Source of the DNA: Salinispora tropica CNB-440
GTDB lineage: Bacteria; Actinomycetota; Actinomycetes; Mycobacteriales; Micromonosporaceae
Length of the DNA: 64,000 nt
NCBI RefSeq assembly: GCF_000016425.1
Contig: NC_009380.1
Coordinates: 3,104,144-3,168,143 of the forward strand
Direction: 5' to 3'
Shown piece by piece: positions 34,801-42,465 of this stretch (position 1 is the first letter of the stretch; each line of letters begins with the position of its first letter). The notes beneath the pieces were generated by a model. That model had not been told where the DNA came from. It saw only the letters and a list, made by a program, of their open reading frames with translations, and made no database searches. The position numbers and the translations under genes were made by a program.

Positions 34801-35327
34801 TATAGCCCCTCGATGTCCCAGCCCCGGTCGGTCGGGAAGTCGGAGATGACGTGCCGGCCCTCGGACACCAGCCGCCACAGGTCCTCGGCGGAGGTGCTGT
34901 GGCCAGGGTAGCGACAGCCGATGCCGACCACAGCGATCGGCTCGTCGTCGGGCCGGCGCAGCGGCGCGGCGGCCGGGGCGGGGGCGGCGTCGCCGCCGAG
35001 TAGCGTCCGCAGCAGCCGCCCGACCGCCTGCGGCGTCGGATGGTCGAAGATCAGGGTGACCGGAAGGTCGAGGCCGGTGGCGGCGATGAGGCGACGGTGC
35101 AGCTCGACTGCGGCGAGCGAGTCGAAGCCCAGATCGCGGAAGGGCCGGCCCGGCTCGACGGCCTCCGGACCGTCCGGCAGCACGGTCCGCAGCACGTCGC
35201 GGGCCTGCTCCCGGACCAGAGCGATGAGCGCCCGGTCCTGCTCCTCGGCCGTGCGGCCCTCCAGTCGCCGCCGCAGCGCCGACAGCGCGCCGAGCTCGGC
35301 ACTGGTGGGATTCGCGGACTCGCTCAT
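13827..35327 (-). CDS. Type I modular PKS: loading ACP plus four KS-AT-DH-KR-ACP modules
   Basis: A 7166-residue modular polyketide synthase that starts the chain. The N-terminus has no docking coil but a carrier domain (GFDSLAAVE, Ser near residue 70). It is followed by four complete reducing modules and a C-terminal docking region ([13 protein letters not shown] at the end). The AT motifs read HAFH, YASH, YASH, HAFH, so the extender order is malonyl, methylmalonyl, methylmalonyl, malonyl. Every KS has the active Cys in TACSxS. Every DH has HxxxGxxxxP and the LHPxxxDAxLxA aspartate motif. Every KR has a [10 protein letters not shown] cofactor loop and an LDD or VDD motif, suggesting B-type ketoreduction. 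The predicted product is a tetraene with two methyl branches. The start is ATG 35327 with GTGGAG upstream, although the frame stays open to 35648. Modules 2 and 3 are near-copies of each other at DNA level. Confidence 0.96.
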   Translation of the reverse strand: MSESANPTSAELGALSALRRRLEGRTAEEQDRALIALVREQARDVLRTVLPDGPEAVEPGRPFRDLGFDSLAAVELHRRLIAATGLDLPVTLIFDHPTPQAVGRLLRTLLGGDAAPAPAAAPLRRPDDEPIAVVGIGCRYPGHSTSAEDLWRLVSEGRHVISDFPTDRGWDIEGLYDPDPGKPGKTYVRQGGFLEDAAAFDADFFGISPREAMTMDPQQRLVLETAWEALEDAGIDTASLHGSQTGVFIGAEPQEYGPRLHEAPEGLDGYLLTGNAPSVVSGRLAYTFGFEGPTLTVDTACSGSLVALHLACQAVQRGECTTALAGGVAVMVHPGAFTAFSRQRGLAPDGLCKPFAAAADGTGWAEGVGILVLERLADARRNGHRVLGVIRGSATNQDGASNGLTAPNGPSQQRVILSALASAGLTSTDVDMVEAHGTGTRLGDPIEAQAIIATYGRERPADRPLWLGSLKSNIGHSQAAAGVAGVIKVLMAMRHRVLPRTLHVDAPTPNVDWSAGTVELLTEAREWTDPGRPRRAGVSSFGVSGTNAHVIVEEPPPVDDHVIPVVPQPSREVLPVVLSARGGAALRAQAAALLAAVDAGENAPTLLDAAYSLATTRTALEDRAVLVSQDRVTTLHDLAALADGSDVPGVHLGRAAGGGLGFLFTGQGSQRLGAGRELYRTYPVYAAAFDAACGWLDLQLDVPLTDVLFAESDTAEAALLDQTAYAQCALFAVEVAQFRLLESWGVRPDVVAGHSIGELAAAHVAGVLSLEDAAILVAARGRLMQQLPAEGAMVSVQATEEQVRPLLADREAQVGLAAVNGPTSVVVSGNEVAVLEVAAAVAAAGHKTKRLRVSHAFHSPLMAPMLAEFGRLTQVLSYSPPTIPIVSTVTGQAVLSGELCDPEYWVRHVRDCVRFADAIRAMADEGVATFLELGPAGVLSAMGPACLTEDDDVVFAPVLRADQDEETDIVSAVARAHVRGVPVDWAALLAPRGARRIALPTYAFQHRRFWMASGAGSADATGFGQLAAGHPLVSAVVGLAGGDGVVLTGRVSLRSHPWLAEHTISGVALLPGTAFVELAVRAGDQVGCATVEELTLEAPLALDEQGVALQVVVSAADPTGRCPLAVYSRPDEPGDQLWTRHVSGFLAPEAADSGTPLTEWPPRGAQPVDLTDIYPELAGQGYGYGPVFQGLKAVWQRGAEVYAEVALPADSRADAAHFGLHPAVLDAALHAIDAARRGEPAEDEVRIPFAWNDVTLHAVGAAEVRVRVAPAAGDSVSVTLADPTGAPVASVRSFVSRPVSTAQLTAARGGYHERLFRLEWTKLGHRPAPSGTPRWCVLGDERIDAAPRYPDAAALGAAIDAGATAPEWTFAGVRAGDVRAATADALATLQQWLSDARLAGTRLVFVSRIDDLATEAVWGLVRAAQTENPDRFVTVRLTDVPSSLLATALATGEPELRLRDGEISVPRLARVATVAGADDADGGARWPTDGTVLVTGGTGGLGAHVARHLVSTHGVRHLLLTSRSGPAAAGVAELRAELAAAGASVEVAACDAANADALAALLAAVPDDRPLRAVVHAAGIVDDGVIGSLSPDRLDAVLKAKLDGAVNLDELTRDADLSVFVLFSSLASLLDCAGQGNYAAANATLNALATARRAAGRPAVALTWGLWTGDRGMGGMLDAAALQRIDRSGMPGLAPAENLALLDAALGVDEPVLAPIQVDLATLRHRPDGVPALLRGLVPLPARRAAQAAGPADAAQGWARKLAALTPAERDRVTVDLIRVHVAAVLGHDGSAAIEPRRAFNEVGFDSLAAVELRNRLNAATGLRLPATLVFDYPTPAALAEFVVSTVLGIGAEVAAPEPAPASFTQEPIAIVAMGCRFPGGVRSPEDLWELLEGGVDAVSGFPTDRGWDLVGMYDPEPGKPGKTYSMEGGFLYDAADFDADFFGISPREAIAMDPQQRLLLETSWEVLERAGIDPTSLRGSPTGVFAGVMYHDYALRLHQTPDELAGYLGNGSLASIVSGRVAYTLGLEGPTMSIDTACSSSLVAIHLAVQALRAGECSLALAGGVTVMSTPDTFIDFSRQRGLARDGRSKSFAAGADGTGWGEGAGMLLLERLSDAERHGHQVLAVVRGSAINQDGASNGLTAPNGPSQQRVIRQALAAANVRPDQVDLVEAHGTGTTLGDPIEAQAIIATYGQDRPEERPLWLGSIKSNIGHTQGAAGVAGVIKMVLAMRNDVLPRTLHVDEPSPQIDWSAGEVRLLSEAQRWPVLDRPRRGGVSSFGISGTNAHVIIEQALPIAAPPIAAPPIAAPPVETPSAEALPVAALSVEAPSADVLEPEILPWVLSARTDEALRAQAGQVRATVAAATADHGEFAYVLAKGRAALERRAVVVGDATDLLAGADALVAGAPVPTPLHGGSGTVFVFPGQGSQWLGMAVELLDSSPVFAERMGECAAALDEFVSWRLVDVLRGVEGAPSLDREDVVQPVLWAVMVSLAGLWRSFGVEPDAVVGHSQGEIAAAVVAGGLSLRDGALVVALRSSVIAEVLAGRGGMASVGLSERQVLDRLGAYDGRLSVATVNGASSVVVTGDRDAVDDLIATLSAEDVRARRVNIDYASHSAQVELIEQRLLEVLAGVVPRSSSVPFYSTVTGGVVDTVGLDAGYWFANLRRRVRFEEATRVLLGAGMRVFLECSAHPVLTMGIEETAAVVGAEVAVVGSLRRGEGGWRRWLISVGEAFVRGVRVDWSSALPARPRGEVLLPTYPFQRRRYWINATTGATDVASVGLGAAGHPLWGAAVNLAESGEVLFTGRLSLDAHPWLADHAVSGTVLLPGAGFVELILHAGDHVGCGHVEELTLHAPLLLPERGAVQVQLLLGALDDAGRRPVTVHARPEHADPDLPWTRHATAVLTDTPTAADFDLAVWPPPGAVPVSTVGLYDDLVAQGYEYGPVFQGVQAAWRVGEVVYAEVALPQEAYGDAGRFGLHPALLDAALQAVGIGEPVSADRPPYLPFVWTDVTLHAAGATALRVKITASGPEAVTLHLADPEGTPVAVVGSLVSRPVQLSTAVPTDGDLYRVDWTAVPTGTAPESWGYLEGLGLGVPDVVLAPLTRAGDATDPATAARTVAGQTLAILQSWLADPAQAAARLVVITDGAVDGGTDLVYAPVWGLVRAAQAENPGQFVLVDADPGTPVEEVLAAVGTGEPELSLRGGQVRVPRLARVVGGGVWRAGGTVLVTGGTGVLGALVARHLVVGHGVRELVLASRRGLAAPGAVELRDELIGLGAVVEVVACDVADRSAVAALLDGISELTAVVHTAGVLDDGTVAALTDGQFDGVWRAKATPAWHLHELTRDRELSAFVLFSSAAGVVDGSGQGNYAAANVFVDALAGYRRALGLPAVSLAWGFWEQRSGMTAHLGEADVARMARSGVLPLGSEQGLALFDAAVGSDEPVLVPVRLDTAALRAQGQQMPALFRGLVRLPVRRAAGGGAAPVGGSALHRQLVALGAEEQHRMLLDLVRAAVAAVLGHDSVTTVEPARAFKELGFDSLAAVELRNGLNAGTGLRLPATLVFDYPNPTALADYLHSRILGAATPTTPTVAIPVADDEPIAIVAMSCRFPGGVATPEDLWRLLADGTDAISPFPTDRGWDLVGMYDPEPGKPGKTYSMEGGFLYDAADFDPDFFGISPREAIAMDPQQRLLLETSWEALERAGIDPTSLRGSPTGVFTGVMYHDYASRLPEVPEELAGYLGNGSMASVASGRVSYTLGLEGPAVSVDTACSSSLVAIHLAVQALRSGECSLALAGGVTVMSTPDTFVEFSLQRGLAADNRCKSFAAGADGTAMSEGAGMLLLERLSDAERHGHQVLAVVRGSAINQDGASNGLTAPNGPSQQRVIRQALASAGGVPASEVDAVEAHGTGTALGDPIEAQALLATYGQGRSGERPLWLGSIKSNIGHTQGAAGVAGVIKMVLAMRNDVLPRTLHVDEPSPQIDWSAGEVRLLSEAQRWPVLDRPRRGGVSSFGISGTNAHVIIEQALPIAAPPIAAPPIAAPPVETPSAEALPVAALSVEAPSADVLEPEILPWVLSARTDEALRAQAGRVAAVAEVGTERAGDLAYALATGRALLERRAVVVGDRADFVAAARTLTEGGTAPGVLQGGTVFVFPGQGSQWLGMAVELLDSSPVFAERMGECAAALDEFVSWRLVDVLRGVEGAPSLDRVDVVQPVLWAVMVSLAGLWRSFGVEPDAVVGHSQGEIAAAVVAGGLSLRDGALVVALRSSVIAEVLAGRGGMASVGLSERQVLDRLGAYDGRLSVATVNGASSVVVSGDRDAVDDLIATLSAEDVRARRVDVDYASHSAQVELIEQRLLEVLAGVVPRSSSVPFYSTVTGGVVDTVGLDAGYWFANLRRRVRFEEATRVLLGAGMRVFLECSAHPVLTMGIEETAAVVGAEVAVVGSLRRGEGGWRRWLISVGEAFVRGVRVDWSSALPARPRGEVLLPTYPFQRRRYWINATGGTADLTSAGLGSAGHPLWGAAVTMAESGEVLFTGRLSLDAHPWLADHAVSGTVLLPGAGFVELILHAGDHVGCGHVEELTLHAPLLLPERGAVQVQLLLGALDDAGRRPVTVHARPEHADSWVQHATGILSAEVIDPGFDLAVWPPPGAVPVSTVGLYDDLVAQGYEYGPVFQGVQAAWRVGEVVYAEVALPQEAYGDAGRFGLHPALLDAALQAVGIGEPVSADRPPYLPFVWTDVTLHAAGATALRVKITASGPEAVTLHLADPEGTPVAVVGSLVSRPVQLSTAVPTDGDLYRVDWTAVSVAAAPATSWAYLDDLADDVPELVVARLTDVHPAATPDPGDGPAVDTESAARTAVGATLALLQSWLADPRLAESRLVILTDGAVDGGTDLVYAPVWGLVRAAQAENPGQFVLVDADPGTPVEEVLAAVGTGEPELSLRGGQVRVPRLARVVGGGVWRAGGTVLVTGGTGVLGALVARHLVVGHGVRELVLASRRGLAAPGAVELRDELIGLGAVVEVVACDVADRSAVAALLDGISELTAVVHTAGVLDDGTVAALTDGQFDGVWRAKATPAWHLHELTRDRELSAFVLFSSAAGVVDGSGQGNYAAANVFVDALAGYRRALGLPAVSLAWGFWEQRSGMTAHLGEADVARMARSGVLPLGSEQGLALFDAAVGSDEPVLVPVRLDTAALRAQGQQMPALFRGLVRLPVRRAAGGGAAPVGGSALHRQLVALGAEEQHRMLLDLVRAAVAAVLGHDSVTTVEPARAFKELGFDSLAAVELRNGLNAGTGLRLPATLVFDYPNPTALAGYLHRAILGVPADTQPTGVLRPMEDEPVAIVAMGCRFPGGVRSPEDLWELLEGGVDAVSGFPTDRGWDLVGMYDPEPGKPGKTYSMEGGFLYDAADFDPDFFGISPREAIAMDPQQRLLLETSWEALERAGIDPTSLRGSPTGVFTGVMYHDYASRLPEVPEELAGYLGNGSMASVASGRVSYTLGLEGPAVSVDTACSSSLVAIHLAVQALRSGECSLALAGGVTVMSTPDTFVEFSLQRGLAADNRCKSFAAGADGTAMSEGAGMLLLERLSDAERHGHQVLAVVRGSAINQDGASNGLTAPNGPSQQRVIRQALAAANVRPDQVDLVEAHGTGTTLGDPIEAQAIIATYGQDRPEERPLWLGSIKSNIGHTQGAAGVAGVIKMVLAMRNDVLPRTLHVDEPSPQIDWSAGEVRLLSEAQRWPVLDRPRRGGVSSFGISGTNAHVIIEQAPPIAAPPIAAPPVETPSAEALPVAALSVEAPSADVLEPEILPWVMSARTDEALRAQADLAAGTGATLNVAYSLATTRTAWERRAVVVAAAGDDAIRALRAVAEGTDVAELVQGSPSTGKLAMLFTGQGAQRLGMGRELAAAYPAFAETFAEVCGHLDAKLDRPLREVLYTEPDVADAALLDQTVYSQSALFAIEVALFRLLDSWGIRPDLVGGHSIGEITAAHVAGVLSLPDAATLVTARGRLMQGMREDGAMVAVEASEVEVRPELVGREAELGIAAVNGPLSVVISGDDDAVGAIADSWRARGRRTKRLRVSHAFHSPHMEPMLAEFHGIVAGLTFAPPRVPVVSNLTGRLADPDEIRTPEYWVRHVREAVRFSDGIATLQAAGVTTFLEVGPDAVLTAMGRDCATDIEDVTLVPVLRGGREEAATVLTAVATLHTRGVPVDWRAWFAPTGGRVTDLPTYPFQRRRLWLDAPAGSGGDVPGLGLRPAAHPLLGAVVGLAGADGTVLTGRLSLRTHPWLAEHALAGTVLLPGTAFIELAVRAGDQVGCGLVEELTLEAPLIVPAQGGVDLQVVVGAPDEAGRCPVTVHSRPEEHVQGWTRHATGVLAPAAGTVPDAPTGGAWPPAGATPVDLDGRYDRLADSGYHYGPLFQGLRAAWRRDDEVYAEVALPEDVWSSAERFGLHPALFDAVLHTLDLTGTDPGDDDLLRLPFAWRGVALNATGAVALRVRSWRTGPEEFAFALTDTAGVPVASVASLVVRPLAADQLAGARTGHRSSLYQVTWAPVPAPATTTNDATVVLGDDDLGLGVPCHPDLAALAADIERTGAVPRTVAVAWHTTSDSTVAAATGALALVQGWLADERFTASRLALVTTRAVATAEGEDVPRPVDATIVGLVRAAQEENPGRLALVDLDGADPTRLRAALAVDAEPQLAVRRAELFAPRLAPLPVFDGELPVDPEPEGTVLVTGGTGGLGRLVAEHLITRHGVRRLLLASRRGPAAPGVDELVARLAAAGAEVTVAACDLADRAAVAALLDGVPAAHPLVGVIHAAGVLDDGLVPTLTPERTAAVLAPKAEAARYLHELTLCRPLRWFVLFSSAATTLGGAGQASYTAANAYLDALAQHRRAHGLAGTSLAWGLWAEPGSGMTGHLSEADLRRMARSGVSALSTGDALALFDATIHAGPALALPVRLDLAAIRTRTEGVPPLFRGLVPAPARRTASGAAGPLAGEQSLADRLLGLTRDDADRTVIELVRARAAEVLGHDRPNAIDPDRGFLELGFDSLAAVEFRNSLGAATGLRLPATLIYDHPSPAAVARFVRSELTDVLPDTPSLEAELARFEALMDDTVPDEGERGRITVRLQALMSRWNATYGAAGAEPAPRDVTSATADELFDILDDELQGSD
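14060..19335 (-). other. PKS module 4 (KS-AT malonyl-DH-KR-ACP)
   Basis: Approximate limits. The KS is nearly identical to that of module 3. The AT is different: GHSIGE with HAFH, so malonyl-Co[13 protein letters not shown] and [25 protein letters not shown] with [19 protein letters not shown]. An alkene is predicted. A C-terminal docking region follows (13830-14055). Confidence 0.85.
17888..20690 (-). repeat. Long direct repeat, copy 1 (module 3 KR-ACP / module 4 KS)
   Basis: This segment closely matches 23081-25900, offset about 5.2 kb. The longest blocks I compared (about 18455-19200 and 19395-20680) look identical or nearly so. Divergence is confined to short parts, namely the KS start and ACP-KS linker near 19210-19395 and a piece near 18300-18450. 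A third, partial copy of the KS part lies at about 28270-29010. Confidence 0.85.
19390..24545 (-). other. PKS module 3 (KS-AT methylmalonyl-DH-KR-ACP)
   Basis: Approximate limits. It has the same domain set and motifs as module 2, again with YASH in the AT. Differences cluster in the KS start, the AT-flanking linker and the DH-KR linker. A methyl-branched alkene is predicted. Confidence 0.85.
23081..25900 (-). repeat. Long direct repeat, copy 2 (module 2 KR-ACP / module 3 KS)
   Basis: Partner of 17888-20690. Further matching blocks continue the pattern: DH about 20930-21390 with 26115-26575, and AT about 21810-22890 with 27020-28070. Almost the whole module is duplicated. Confidence 0.85.
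23200..23253 (-). repeat. 15-bp tandem repeat encoding PIAAP in a KS-AT linker
   Basis: Three PIAAP units in the KS-AT linker of module 3. The module 2 linker (28400-28452) also has three and the module 4 linker (17998-18039) has two, so the copy number varies between otherwise near-identical linkers. Confidence 0.85.
24600..29735 (-). other. PKS module 2 (KS-AT methylmalonyl-DH-KR-ACP)
   Basis: Approximate limits. [18 protein letters not shown] with YASH, so methylmalonyl-Co[13 protein letters not shown] and [25 protein letters not shown] with [18 protein letters not shown]. Large parts are nearly identical to module 3. A methyl-branched alkene is predicted. Confidence 0.85.
29790..34955 (-). 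other. PKS module 1 (KS-AT malonyl-DH-KR-ACP)
   Basis: Approximate limits. [33 protein letters not shown] with HAFH, so malonyl-Co[28 protein letters not shown] with [18 protein letters not shown]. It elongates the starter and is predicted to leave an alkene. Confidence 0.85.
34960..35327 (-). other. PKS loading ACP domain
   Basis: The first ~110 residues of the PKS form an acyl carrier domain with the 4'-phosphopantetheine Ser in LGFDSLAAV. There is no loading AT or KSQ. The starter must therefore be delivered in trans, as VinK does for vicenistatin; the discrete acyltransferase at 39900-40829 fits that job. Confidence 0.88.
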
Positions 35328-35478
35328 GGCACGCTCCACTAGGTCTCCGGGTTCGGCGCCCGGGTCGGTGTGTCGGCTTCGGCGCCCGGTCACGGCGAGG
35401 CCGCCGGGACCGGTAGGGGGACCGGTCGCGGCGGCCTCGCGGCAACCGGCAAGGCTCACCGGTCTGGGCGGTGGTTGT

Positions 35479-35715
35479 TCACTCCTCGGGCGCGAGCAGC
35501 GCGCCGGAGGCGGCGTCGCGCACCGTGATCGCGGACATCGGGCACATGTCGGCGGCGTCGATGACCGCCTCGTCGGGTGCGCTCTCCGAGGCCAGGACGG
35601 ACGCTTTGCCGGCCCGGATCTCAATCTGACGGGGCGCCGCGCCGGCACAGACCCCGGTGCCGATGCAGGCCTCCCGGTCGACGGTCACCGTCCAACGGGT
35701 GTCCACCACGGTCAC
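35479..35715 (-). CDS. Ferredoxin, [3Fe-4S] type
   Basis: A 78-residue small ferredoxin with the P450-partner cysteine pattern: CIGTGVC near residues 17-23 and CPMSAI further on. This binds a [3Fe-4S] cluster and carries electrons to a P450. The GTG start at 35715 overlaps the P450 stop codon (GTGA), so the two proteins are translationally coupled and very likely work together. It lies 151 bases upstream of the loading PKS on the same strand. Confidence 0.9.
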   Translation of the reverse strand: MTVVDTRWTVTVDREACIGTGVCAGAAPRQIEIRAGKASVLASESAPDEAVIDAADMCPMSAITVRDAASGALLAPEE

Positions 35716-36899
35716 CAGGCCACCAGCAGCCGGCTCGGGCCCCGGACCAGCAGGCCGGACTTCCACGACACGCCCTCGTCGCCGTCGGCCAGGCTCAGGT
35801 CGGGGAAGCGGTCCAGGACGGTGTGCAGGGCCACCTGCAACTCCATCCGGGCCAGTTGCGCGCCGAGACAGTGGTGCGGGCCGTGTCCGAAGGCGACGTG
35901 CGGGTTCTGCTCACGCGTGAAGTCGAAGGTCTCCGGGTTCTCGAAGACCTCCGGGTCGCGGTTGGCGCCCGGCAGGGAGACGAGCACCGGCTCGCCGGCG
36001 CGCACGGTGATCCCGCTGAGCGTCACATCCTCCACCGCGTAGCGGGGGAACATGGCGGCCGGGTTGAGCGGGATCATCCGCAGCAGCTCCTCCACGGCTG
36101 CCGGCACCAGGCTCCGGTCGGCACGCAGCTGCGCCATCAGCTCCGGGTGGGTGAGCAGCGCGTAGACGAAGTTCGGGATGTGCGTGGAGACCGTCTCGAC
36201 GCCGGTGAGCAGCAGACCGACCCCGGCGATGGAGAGCAGCTCCTGCTCGGTCAGTCGGTCGCCCTCGTCGCGGGCCTTGACCAGCGCCCCGAGAAGGTCG
36301 TCGGTGGGCTCCTCACGGCGCTGAGCGACCAGCTTGCCCATGTAGCCGAACAGTTGCTCGGCGTAGACCATCAGCTGCTCACTGGTACTGGTCAGCCCCT
36401 CGGTCCAGATCCGGAACTGGGCGCGGTCCTCGAACGGCACACCGAGCAGCTCACAGATCACGGTGACCGGGTACGGCAGAGCGAACAGCTCGACCAGATC
36501 GCCCGGGGAGCCCTTGGCTATCATCTCGTCGACGTACTCGTTGGCGATCCGCTGCGCGTCGGCGCGGATCGCGTTGACCCGGCGGGCGGTCAGCGCCTTG
36601 CCGGCCAGCTTGCGCAGCCGGGTGTGGTCCGGCGGGTCGAGGCCGATGATGCCCTCGTACGTCATCTCCTCACGGGTACGGGGCTGGTCCTTGCCCTGCG
36701 CCGCGGCCCGGCTGAACCTCGGGTCCGTCAGCACGGTCTTGACATCTTCGTACCGGGTGGCCAGCCAGGACACCTCGCCGTACGGCAATTGCACCCGGGC
36801 CAGCGGCTCGGTGCTACGCAGCAGCCCGTAGGTCGGGTCGATGCCGATTCCGGGCGACTCGCAGAACGGATACTTGCGGATCTCCTGATCGATCGTCAC
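35712..36899 (-). CDS. Cytochrome P450
   Basis: A 395-residue bacterial class I P450. The haem ligand is Cys344 in FGHGPHHCLGAQLA. The K-helix ExxR motif is in VEELLRM. The I-helix reads LLLTGVETVST, with Gly-Val-Glu-Thr where the family usually has A-G-x-E/D-T. The start GTG 36899 has GAGGGAG six bases upstream and gives normal family length; the open frame extends to 36983. It is coupled to the ferredoxin gene. It is likely a hydroxylase or epoxidase acting on the macrolactam or a late intermediate; the site cannot be told from sequence. Confidence 0.92.
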   Translation of the reverse strand: MTIDQEIRKYPFCESPGIGIDPTYGLLRSTEPLARVQLPYGEVSWLATRYEDVKTVLTDPRFSRAAAQGKDQPRTREEMTYEGIIGLDPPDHTRLRKLAGKALTARRVNAIRADAQRIANEYVDEMIAKGSPGDLVELFALPYPVTVICELLGVPFEDRAQFRIWTEGLTSTSEQLMVYAEQLFGYMGKLVAQRREEPTDDLLGALVKARDEGDRLTEQELLSIAGVGLLLTGVETVSTHIPNFVYALLTHPELMAQLRADRSLVPAAVEELLRMIPLNPAAMFPRYAVEDVTLSGITVRAGEPVLVSLPGANRDPEVFENPETFDFTREQNPHVAFGHGPHHCLGAQLARMELQVALHTVLDRFPDLSLADGDEGVSWKSGLLVRGPSRLLVAW

Positions 36900-37066
36900 G
36901 GGGCACTCCCTCGGGTCGCACCGGGCGCACGGATCGGGCGCTGGCGTCGATGTCAGCTTCGGCCGTTCGGTGCGGTACGGCATGTCCGGACGACACGCCG
37001 GGCACCAGCCGGACCAGGCGAGGAATACGTAATCAGGAAAGGAAATGTGGCTACACCCCCGCGCCG

Positions 37067-37087
37067 CCCCTACCTTCCCCCTACCAC
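37067..37087 (-). promoter_or_regulatory. Paired TAGGGG boxes facing the P450 operon
   Basis: On the minus strand the sequence contains GGTAGGGG twice with an 11-base period, one helical turn. The sites lie about 170 bases upstream of the P450 start. They are candidate binding sites for the LAL activator. Confidence 0.45.
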
Positions 37088-37104
37088 GATGGGTAAGGGC
37101 GGTT

Positions 37105-37149
37105 CTGGGGTGCCGCTAGGGGTCCGGGTGGGCGGGTCGCCACTAGCCT
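37105..37149 (+). promoter_or_regulatory. Paired GGGG boxes and -10 for the starter-unit operon
   Basis: CTGGGGT and CTAGGGGT start 11 bases apart. Twenty bases after the second box is TAGCCT (37144-37149), a possible -10 hexamer. This places the second box over the -35 region, as expected for an activator-dependent promoter. Confidence 0.45.
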
Positions 37150-37254
37150 CGGGTTCAGACAACGCGCTGCTGACCGTCGAGCGGTTCTCGCCGACGCGCA
37201 CCGGTGATTGAGTCACGCCACGTCGGTGGGCGCAACCCCCATGGAGGATGGCTG

Positions 37255-38601
37255 ATGTCCCTGCTCGTTTCCACGACCTCCGATCCGGGGCGGTTCCGCT
37301 CCTTCGGGCCGCACCATATCGACGAACTGGGCGCCCGCTATGGATTGTCGGCCGACAATGTGCGCGCGATCCGCACCATTTCCCGGGTGCTGCCGTTCCG
37401 GGTCAACGAATACGTCCTGTCGCACCTGATCGACTGGGACCGCATTCCGGACGACCCAATCTTCCGATTGGTGTTCCCACAGCGTGGCATGCTCGCCGCC
37501 GCCGACGAACGACTCCTCGGTGACCTACTGGGCGCCGGCGACCGCACGGGGCTGCGCGTGGAGGTGGCCCGGATCCGGGCCGGGCTCAACCCGCACCCGT
37601 CCGGGCAGCAGCAGCACAACGTGCCGCACCTGGATGGTCACGAGCTGCCCGGCATGCAGCACAAGTACCGGGAGACGGTGCTGTACTTCCCCCAGCAGGG
37701 GCAGACGTGCCACGCCTACTGCACCTACTGCTTCCGCTGGGCGCAGTTCGTCGGCGACGCCGATCTGCGGTTCGCCGCGCCGGGCCCGGAGCAGCTGGTG
37801 ACGTATCTGCACCGGCACCCGGCGGTGACCGACGTGCTGGTCACCGGCGGCGACCCGATGATCATGTCGACGGAGCGGCTGCGCAGCCACGTGGAACCGC
37901 TGCTACGGGTGGACACGGTGCGCACCGTCCGCTTCGGCACCAAGGCGGTGGCCTACTGGCCGTACCGGTTCGTCTCCGACAGCGACGCCGACGACCTGCT
38001 GCGGCTGTTCGCACAGGTGGTCGCCGCCGGCCGCAACGTCGCGGTGATGGCGCACTTCAGCCACCCGCGTGAGCTGGCCACCGAGATCGCCACGCGGGCC
38101 ATCGCCCGGATCCGGTCGACCGGGGCGGTGGTCTACTGCCAGGCCCCGCTGATCCGCTACGTCAACGACGACCCCCATGCCTGGAGCGACATGTGGCGGG
38201 CCGAGCTGGCTCTCGGCGCGGTGCCCTACTACATGTTCGTCGAGCGGGATACCGGGCCTCGGGACTACTTCCAGGTGCCGCTCACCCGCGCCGCCGACAT
38301 CTTCCGTACCGCCTATCAGGACCTGCCCGGCCTGGCCCGGACCGTGCGGGGGCCGGTCATGTCGGCGACCCCCGGCAAAGTCCTGGTCGACGGCGTCGAG
38401 CGGACCCCGCACGGCGAGTTCTTCCAACTCCGGTTGATCCAGGCCCGCGACCGCCGGCTGGTCGGCCGGCCGTTCCGGGCCCGGTGGTCGGCGGACGCGG
38501 CGTGGTTGAGCGACCTACAGATCGACCCGGCCGCCCCAGCGGACATCCTCGCCGCGGTCAGCCCCAGCGCGGCCCGCCCCGGCGCGGCCGTCACCGCCTG
38601 A
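37255..38601 (+). CDS. KamA-family radical SAM 2,3-aminomutase (probably glutamate)
   Basis: A 448-residue PLP- and [4Fe-4S]/SAM-dependent aminomutase that shifts an amino group from C2 to C3. The radical-SAM cluster motif CxxxCxxC is Cys152, Cys156 and Cys159 (CHAYCTYC). The SAM-binding GGDP is in VTGGDPMIM. The likely PLP lysine is Lys375 in SATPGK. The two Asp residues with which lysine 2,3-aminomutase holds the substrate side chain appear to be replaced (Arg331 and Ser370 by my hand alignment). This argues for an acidic substrate such as glutamate. The start is ATG 37255, with GGAGG seven bases upstream. It is the first gene of a four-gene operon and provides the beta-amino acid for the starter unit. 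Confidence 0.85.
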   Translation: MSLLVSTTSDPGRFRSFGPHHIDELGARYGLSADNVRAIRTISRVLPFRVNEYVLSHLIDWDRIPDDPIFRLVFPQRGMLAAADERLLGDLLGAGDRTGLRVEVARIRAGLNPHPSGQQQHNVPHLDGHELPGMQHKYRETVLYFPQQGQTCHAYCTYCFRWAQFVGDADLRFAAPGPEQLVTYLHRHPAVTDVLVTGGDPMIMSTERLRSHVEPLLRVDTVRTVRFGTKAVAYWPYRFVSDSDADDLLRLFAQVVAAGRNVAVMAHFSHPRELATEIATRAIARIRSTGAVVYCQAPLIRYVNDDPHAWSDMWRAELALGAVPYYMFVERDTGPRDYFQVPLTRAADIFRTAYQDLPGLARTVRGPVMSATPGKVLVDGVERTPHGEFFQLRLIQARDRRLVGRPFRARWSADAAWLSDLQIDPAAPADILAAVSPSAARPGAAVTA

Positions 38602-38628
38602 ACACGACCGACCCGAAGGGAGCTGGCG

Positions 38629-39885
38629 ATGGCCGGCCGCAGGATCTCGCCCAATCTCGCACTCGACCAGCTGGTCGCGCAGCGGATCGCCAGGGGCGAG
38701 TCCATCGTGCACCTCGGTTTCGGCGAGTCCCGCCTGCCGGTCTTTCCGCCGCTGGTGCGACAGCTGACCGAGGCCGCAGACCGCAACGCGTACGGGCCGG
38801 TGGTCGGCGACCCGGCCACCCGGGACGCCGTGGCCGGCTACTTCTCCCGACGCCGCCTGCCCACGGAAGCCAACCAGGTGATCGTCGCGCCGGGCAGTAA
38901 ACCGCTGCTGATGGCCCTGCAACTGGTCGTCGGCGGTGGCACCCTGGTCGCTCTGCCCAGCTGGGTCACCTACGCCCCGCAGGCCCGGCTGGCCGGCAAG
39001 AAGGTGTGGGGGGTGCCGATCCCGAGGTCCTGTGGCGGAGTGCCCGACCCGGCAGCGCTGCGGGAGACGGTCCGCGACGCCCGGGGGCTCGGCCAGGACC
39101 CCCGAATCCTCGTGCTCACCTCGCCGGACAATCCGACGGGCACCCACGCCCCGGACGAGGTGGTCCGGGACCTGTGCGCGATCGCCGAGGAGGAGGACCT
39201 ACTGATCGTCTCGGACGAGATCTACCGAGACATCCTGCACGAGCCGGGGGCGGACCTGCTCAGTCCGGCGGAGGTCGCGCCCCGGCGGACGGTGGTGATC
39301 ACCGGGCTGAGCAAAAACCTGGCGCTCGGCGGCTGGCGGATCGGGGCGGCCCGGTTCCCGGCCGGCGGGTGGGGCGAGCGGATCCGCGCGGACGTCGCCG
39401 CGGTGGCCAGCGAGATCTGGTCCACCCTGGCCGGCCCGATGCAGTCGGTGGCCCGGTACGCCTTCGCCGAGCCGCCGGAGATCCGCGAGCGGCTGACGGC
39501 GGACGTCGCACTGCACGGCACCGTGGCCGGCGCCGTGCACCAGATCATGGTGGATGCGGGCGCGACCTGCCGGCAGCCGACCGGCGCGTTCTACGTCTAC
39601 CCGGACTTCGCACCGCTCCGGGGCCCGCTGGCGGAGCAGGGCGTCACCGACGGCGCGACACTGCAGCGCCACCTGCTGGAGGAACTGGGGGTCGCGGTGC
39701 TCTCCGGCCACCACTTCGGCGACCAACCCGACGCGCTGCGCTTCCGCGCCGCGACCAGCATGCTCTACGGCGCCACCCCGCAGCAGCAGCGGCAGACCCA
39801 GGACGCCGCCGACCCGCTCACCGTGCCGCACGTCGCCGACGCGCTGGCCCACATCGAGCGGGCCCTCGCCAAGCTCCCCCGATGA
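38629..39885 (+). CDS. Fold-type-I PLP enzyme, aminotransferase class I/II-like (possible beta-glutamate decarboxylase)
   Basis: A 418-residue PLP enzyme with all marks of the class I/II aminotransferase fold: TSPDNPTGT, VSDEIYRD, the Schiff-base Lys229 in LSKNLALGGWRIG, and a C-terminal carboxylate-binding Arg region (LRFRAATS). By fold it would be called an aspartate-type aminotransferase. In the incednine pathway the enzyme that turns beta-glutamate into 3-aminobutyrate follows a glutamate 2,3-aminomutase in the same kind of gene set, and no other decarboxylase is visible here. I therefore infer a beta-decarboxylase role. The start ATG 38629 has GGGAG upstream and lies 27 bases after the aminomutase gene. 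Plain transamination remains possible. Confidence 0.8.
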   Translation: MAGRRISPNLALDQLVAQRIARGESIVHLGFGESRLPVFPPLVRQLTEAADRNAYGPVVGDPATRDAVAGYFSRRRLPTEANQVIVAPGSKPLLMALQLVVGGGTLVALPSWVTYAPQARLAGKKVWGVPIPRSCGGVPDPAALRETVRDARGLGQDPRILVLTSPDNPTGTHAPDEVVRDLCAIAEEEDLLIVSDEIYRDILHEPGADLLSPAEVAPRRTVVITGLSKNLALGGWRIGAARFPAGGWGERIRADVAAVASEIWSTLAGPMQSVARYAFAEPPEIRERLTADVALHGTVAGAVHQIMVDAGATCRQPTGAFYVYPDFAPLRGPLAEQGVTDGATLQRHLLEELGVAVLSGHHFGDQPDALRFRAATSMLYGATPQQQRQTQDAADPLTVPHVADALAHIERALAKLPR

Positions 39886-39899
39886 CAAGGACGCCAGAG

Positions 39900-40829
39900 A
39901 TGACCAGCGCCATCGTCTTCCCCGGGATGGGTCCGTGCGAGTTCACCGACGTCGCGAGGTTCATGCTCGTCGACCGGGACGCCCGCGACCTGCTCGCCAC
40001 CGCGAGCGACGCCCTGGACTACGACCTGTTCGCCCGGTACCGGGACAGCGACAGCGACTACTCCGAGTACGCCCAGGTGGCCTTCCTGGTCAACTGTGTG
40101 GCGTTGGCCCGCTGGGCGGAGCGGGTGATGGACCTGCGGCCGGGCCTGGTCGCCGGGCCCAGCTTCGGCGGCAAGGCCGCCGCCGTGTACAGCGGCGCGC
40201 TGGACTTCGCCGAGGCGGTACGGATGACCGCGCAACTGTCCCGGATCGAGACGGAGTACTTCGCGACGGAACAGCGGGGCGTGGTGACGATGTCCTTCGT
40301 CCGTACCCCGCAGGATCGACTGCGGGACATCCTGGGCGAGTTGGACGAGGCCGGTGAGTGGTACGAGATCTCCTGCTACGTGGACACCGACTTCTGGATG
40401 GTGACGCTGCACGAGGGGCGCACCGACTGGTTGGCGCAGCGGCTGCGCGCCGGCGGTGGGCTGCCGCTGTACGTCATGGATCCGCCACTGCACGCCACCG
40501 CGTTCCAGCCGCTGCGCGACCGGGTGGAGGCGGAACTGTTCGGGTCGTTGCACTTCACCGACCCGCAGATCCCGGTCGTCGCCGACCAGGACGGCACGGT
40601 GCGGGACACCGCCGACGGGGTGCGGGCCATGCTGCTCGACGGCATCGTCACACCGGTGCGCTGGCCGGAGGTGGTTGGCACGTTCCAACGACGGGGCGTG
40701 GAGACGGTGCACGTCTGCGGACCTGATCGGTTGTGGGGCCGGGTGGGGGCGACCGTCCGCAACTTCCAGACCACCATCGTGGACCCTCGGCGGGCGATGT
40801 CACCGATCCGCCGCACCGTGGCCGTGTGA
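39900..40829 (+). CDS. Discrete acyltransferase for starter transfer (VinK-like)
   Basis: A 309-residue stand-alone acyltransferase with the malonyl-CoA:ACP transacylase fold. It begins TSAIVFPGMG (the AT core 'FPGQG' element) and carries the nucleophile in GPSFGG (Ser88), replacing the usual GHSxG. In macrolactam pathways such enzymes do not use malonyl-CoA; they move the aminoacyl-beta-aminoacyl dipeptide from the free ACP to the PKS loading ACP. The loading PKS here has an ACP but no AT, which fits. The start is ATG 39900, with AAGGA eight bases upstream. An ATG at 39882, overlapping the previous stop, is the alternative. Confidence 0.85.
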   Translation: MTSAIVFPGMGPCEFTDVARFMLVDRDARDLLATASDALDYDLFARYRDSDSDYSEYAQVAFLVNCVALARWAERVMDLRPGLVAGPSFGGKAAAVYSGALDFAEAVRMTAQLSRIETEYFATEQRGVVTMSFVRTPQDRLRDILGELDEAGEWYEISCYVDTDFWMVTLHEGRTDWLAQRLRAGGGLPLYVMDPPLHATAFQPLRDRVEAELFGSLHFTDPQIPVVADQDGTVRDTADGVRAMLLDGIVTPVRWPEVVGTFQRRGVETVHVCGPDRLWGRVGATVRNFQTTIVDPRRAMSPIRRTVAV

Positions 40830-40855
40830 CGGCCGGTCGAGCACGGAGGACGAGG

Positions 40856-42400
40856 ATGACCCAGCACACCGACCACGCCCTGCACGGGCGCTTCCTGCAG
40901 GGGCTGGCCGCCGCGCCCCGGGCCACCGCCCTGCACCTGCCGTCCGGCCCGGTCAGCTACGAGGAACTGCACGCCACCGCGCTGCGCTGGGCGGGGTCAC
41001 TGGCTGCCGGCCCGGACGGGCCGCCCCGGGTGGTCGGCATCCTGGCCGGCAAGACCCTGGAGTCGTACGCGGGACTGCTCGCCACCCTGTATGTCGGTGC
41101 GACCGCCGTACCGCTGCACCCGGAGTTCCCGGCGACGCGCACCGCACGGATGCTCACCGCATGCGGAGTGTCCACCCTGCTACTCGACGACGCCGGTCTG
41201 GCGGTGCGGGGCGAGTTGGGCGATGCGCTCTCCGGCCTGCCGGTACTGGCACCGGTGGTGGACCCGGGCGGCAGGGATGCCGGTCTCCGGCTCCCGGTGG
41301 CCTCGGCAACGCCGCTGGCCGAGCCCCTCCCGGCCGACCCCGACGATGTGGCCTACGTGCTGTTCACCTCCGGTTCGACGGGGCACCCCAAGGGGGTGCC
41401 GATCACTCACGGCAACCTGCGGCACTACTTCTCGGTGCTCGACGGCCGGTGCGACTTCGGGCCGGACGACCGCTTCTCCCAGTCGTTCGACCTCAACTTC
41501 GACTGCGCCATGTTCGACCTCTTCTGCGCCTGGGGTGCGGGGGCGAGCGTGCACCCGGTGCCCCCGGCGGCGTACCTGGACGTCCCGGCGTTCGTGGCCG
41601 AGCGGGGCCTGACGGTGTGGTTCTCCACACCCAATGCGATCACTCTGGTTCGGCGGACCGGACGGCTGGTTCCGGCGGCGATGCCGTCGCTGCGGTGGAG
41701 CTTCTTCGCCGGGGAGGCGCTGCACGCCGCCGACGCGGTGGACTGGCAGGCGGCGGCGCCCGGGTCGACCCTGGAGAACATCTACGGCCCGACCGAGCTG
41801 ACCGTCACCATCACCGGGCATCGCTGGGCGCCGCAGACCTCGCCGGGGCTCTGCGTCAACGGCCTCGTCCCGATCGGGTCCCTGCACGACGGGCACGACG
41901 GGGTGCTGCTCGACGCGGACGGCGCGGCCGACGAGGTGGAGGGTGAACTCGTGATCACCGGCCCGCAGCTGACCCCCGGCTACCTCGATCCGGCCGACGA
42001 CGAGGGCCGGTTCCTGATCCGGGACGGCCGGCGCTGGTACCGCACCGGAGACCGGGTGCGGCGGCTGGAGAACAAGGAGTTGATCTACCTGGGTCGGCTG
42101 GATGCCCAGGTGCAGGTGCACGGCTGGCGGGTCGAGCTGGCCGAGATCGAGCACGCGTTGCGGGGCTGCCCCGGGATCGAGGACGCGGTCACCGTCGCTC
42201 GGTCCGGCGCCGGCGGCACCGAGCTGGTGGTCTTCTACACCGGTGAGCCGACCGCACCGGCGCAGTTGGCCCGACAGCTGCGGCAGACCCTGCCGAAGGG
42301 CATGTTGCCCCGCTCGTACCGGCACGTGCCGGAGTTCCCGCTGAACTCCAACCGGAAGGTCGACCGGGCCCGGCTGGCGCGTGAGGCCGCCGTGACCTGA
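40856..42400 (+). CDS. Stand-alone adenylation enzyme (amino-acid activating), probably the capping ligase
   Basis: A 514-residue ANL-superfamily adenylation enzyme. Core motifs: A3 FTSGSTGHPKGVP, A5 IYGPTELTV, A7 YRTGDRV, and the A10 lysine in NSNRKVDRARL. There is no fused carrier domain, so it acts in trans. Two adenylation enzymes are expected in this pathway: one loads the beta-amino acid and one adds a protecting alpha-amino acid (often Ala) to the aminoacyl-ACP. The conventional A5 motif leads me to favour the protecting (VinM-like) role, but the assignment is weak. It is the last gene of the plus-strand operon. The start ATG 40856 follows GGAGGACGAGG. Confidence 0.85.
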   Translation: MTQHTDHALHGRFLQGLAAAPRATALHLPSGPVSYEELHATALRWAGSLAAGPDGPPRVVGILAGKTLESYAGLLATLYVGATAVPLHPEFPATRTARMLTACGVSTLLLDDAGLAVRGELGDALSGLPVLAPVVDPGGRDAGLRLPVASATPLAEPLPADPDDVAYVLFTSGSTGHPKGVPITHGNLRHYFSVLDGRCDFGPDDRFSQSFDLNFDCAMFDLFCAWGAGASVHPVPPAAYLDVPAFVAERGLTVWFSTPNAITLVRRTGRLVPAAMPSLRWSFFAGEALHAADAVDWQAAAPGSTLENIYGPTELTVTITGHRWAPQTSPGLCVNGLVPIGSLHDGHDGVLLDADGAADEVEGELVITGPQLTPGYLDPADDEGRFLIRDGRRWYRTGDRVRRLENKELIYLGRLDAQVQVHGWRVELAEIEHALRGCPGIEDAVTVARSGAGGTELVVFYTGEPTAPAQLARQLRQTLPKGMLPRSYRHVPEFPLNSNRKVDRARLAREAAVT

Positions 42401-42465
42401 CCGTCCCTCCCCCGAGCCGGTCCCCAGGGTTGACAGGGTCGGCCGGGGGGCCGGCGAGCGGTGGT

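Larger units (their letters stand above)
36900..37254. other. Divergent promoter region (P450-PKS operon / starter-unit operon)
   Basis: 355 bases with no gene. It separates two divergent operons and must contain promoters for both. It holds two pairs of TAGGGG-type boxes, one pair in each orientation (annotated separately). Confidence 0.7.

Noticed and set aside
35328..35648. N-terminal extension of the loading PKS to 35648
   Set aside because: It overlaps the ferredoxin gene on the same strand, is Arg/Pro/Ser-rich, and the ATG at 35327 has a proper ribosome binding site.
37204..37254. Upstream extension of the aminomutase to GTG 37204
   Set aside because: The ATG at 37255 has an ideal GGAGG at seven bases and the extra 17 residues show no family similarity.
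37255..38601. Beta-lysine as the starter unit (from a default lysine 2,3-aminomutase label)
   Set aside because: The two side-chain-binding Asp residues of the lysine enzyme seem to be missing, and the following PLP enzyme fits a glutamate-derived route better. Not excluded without assay.
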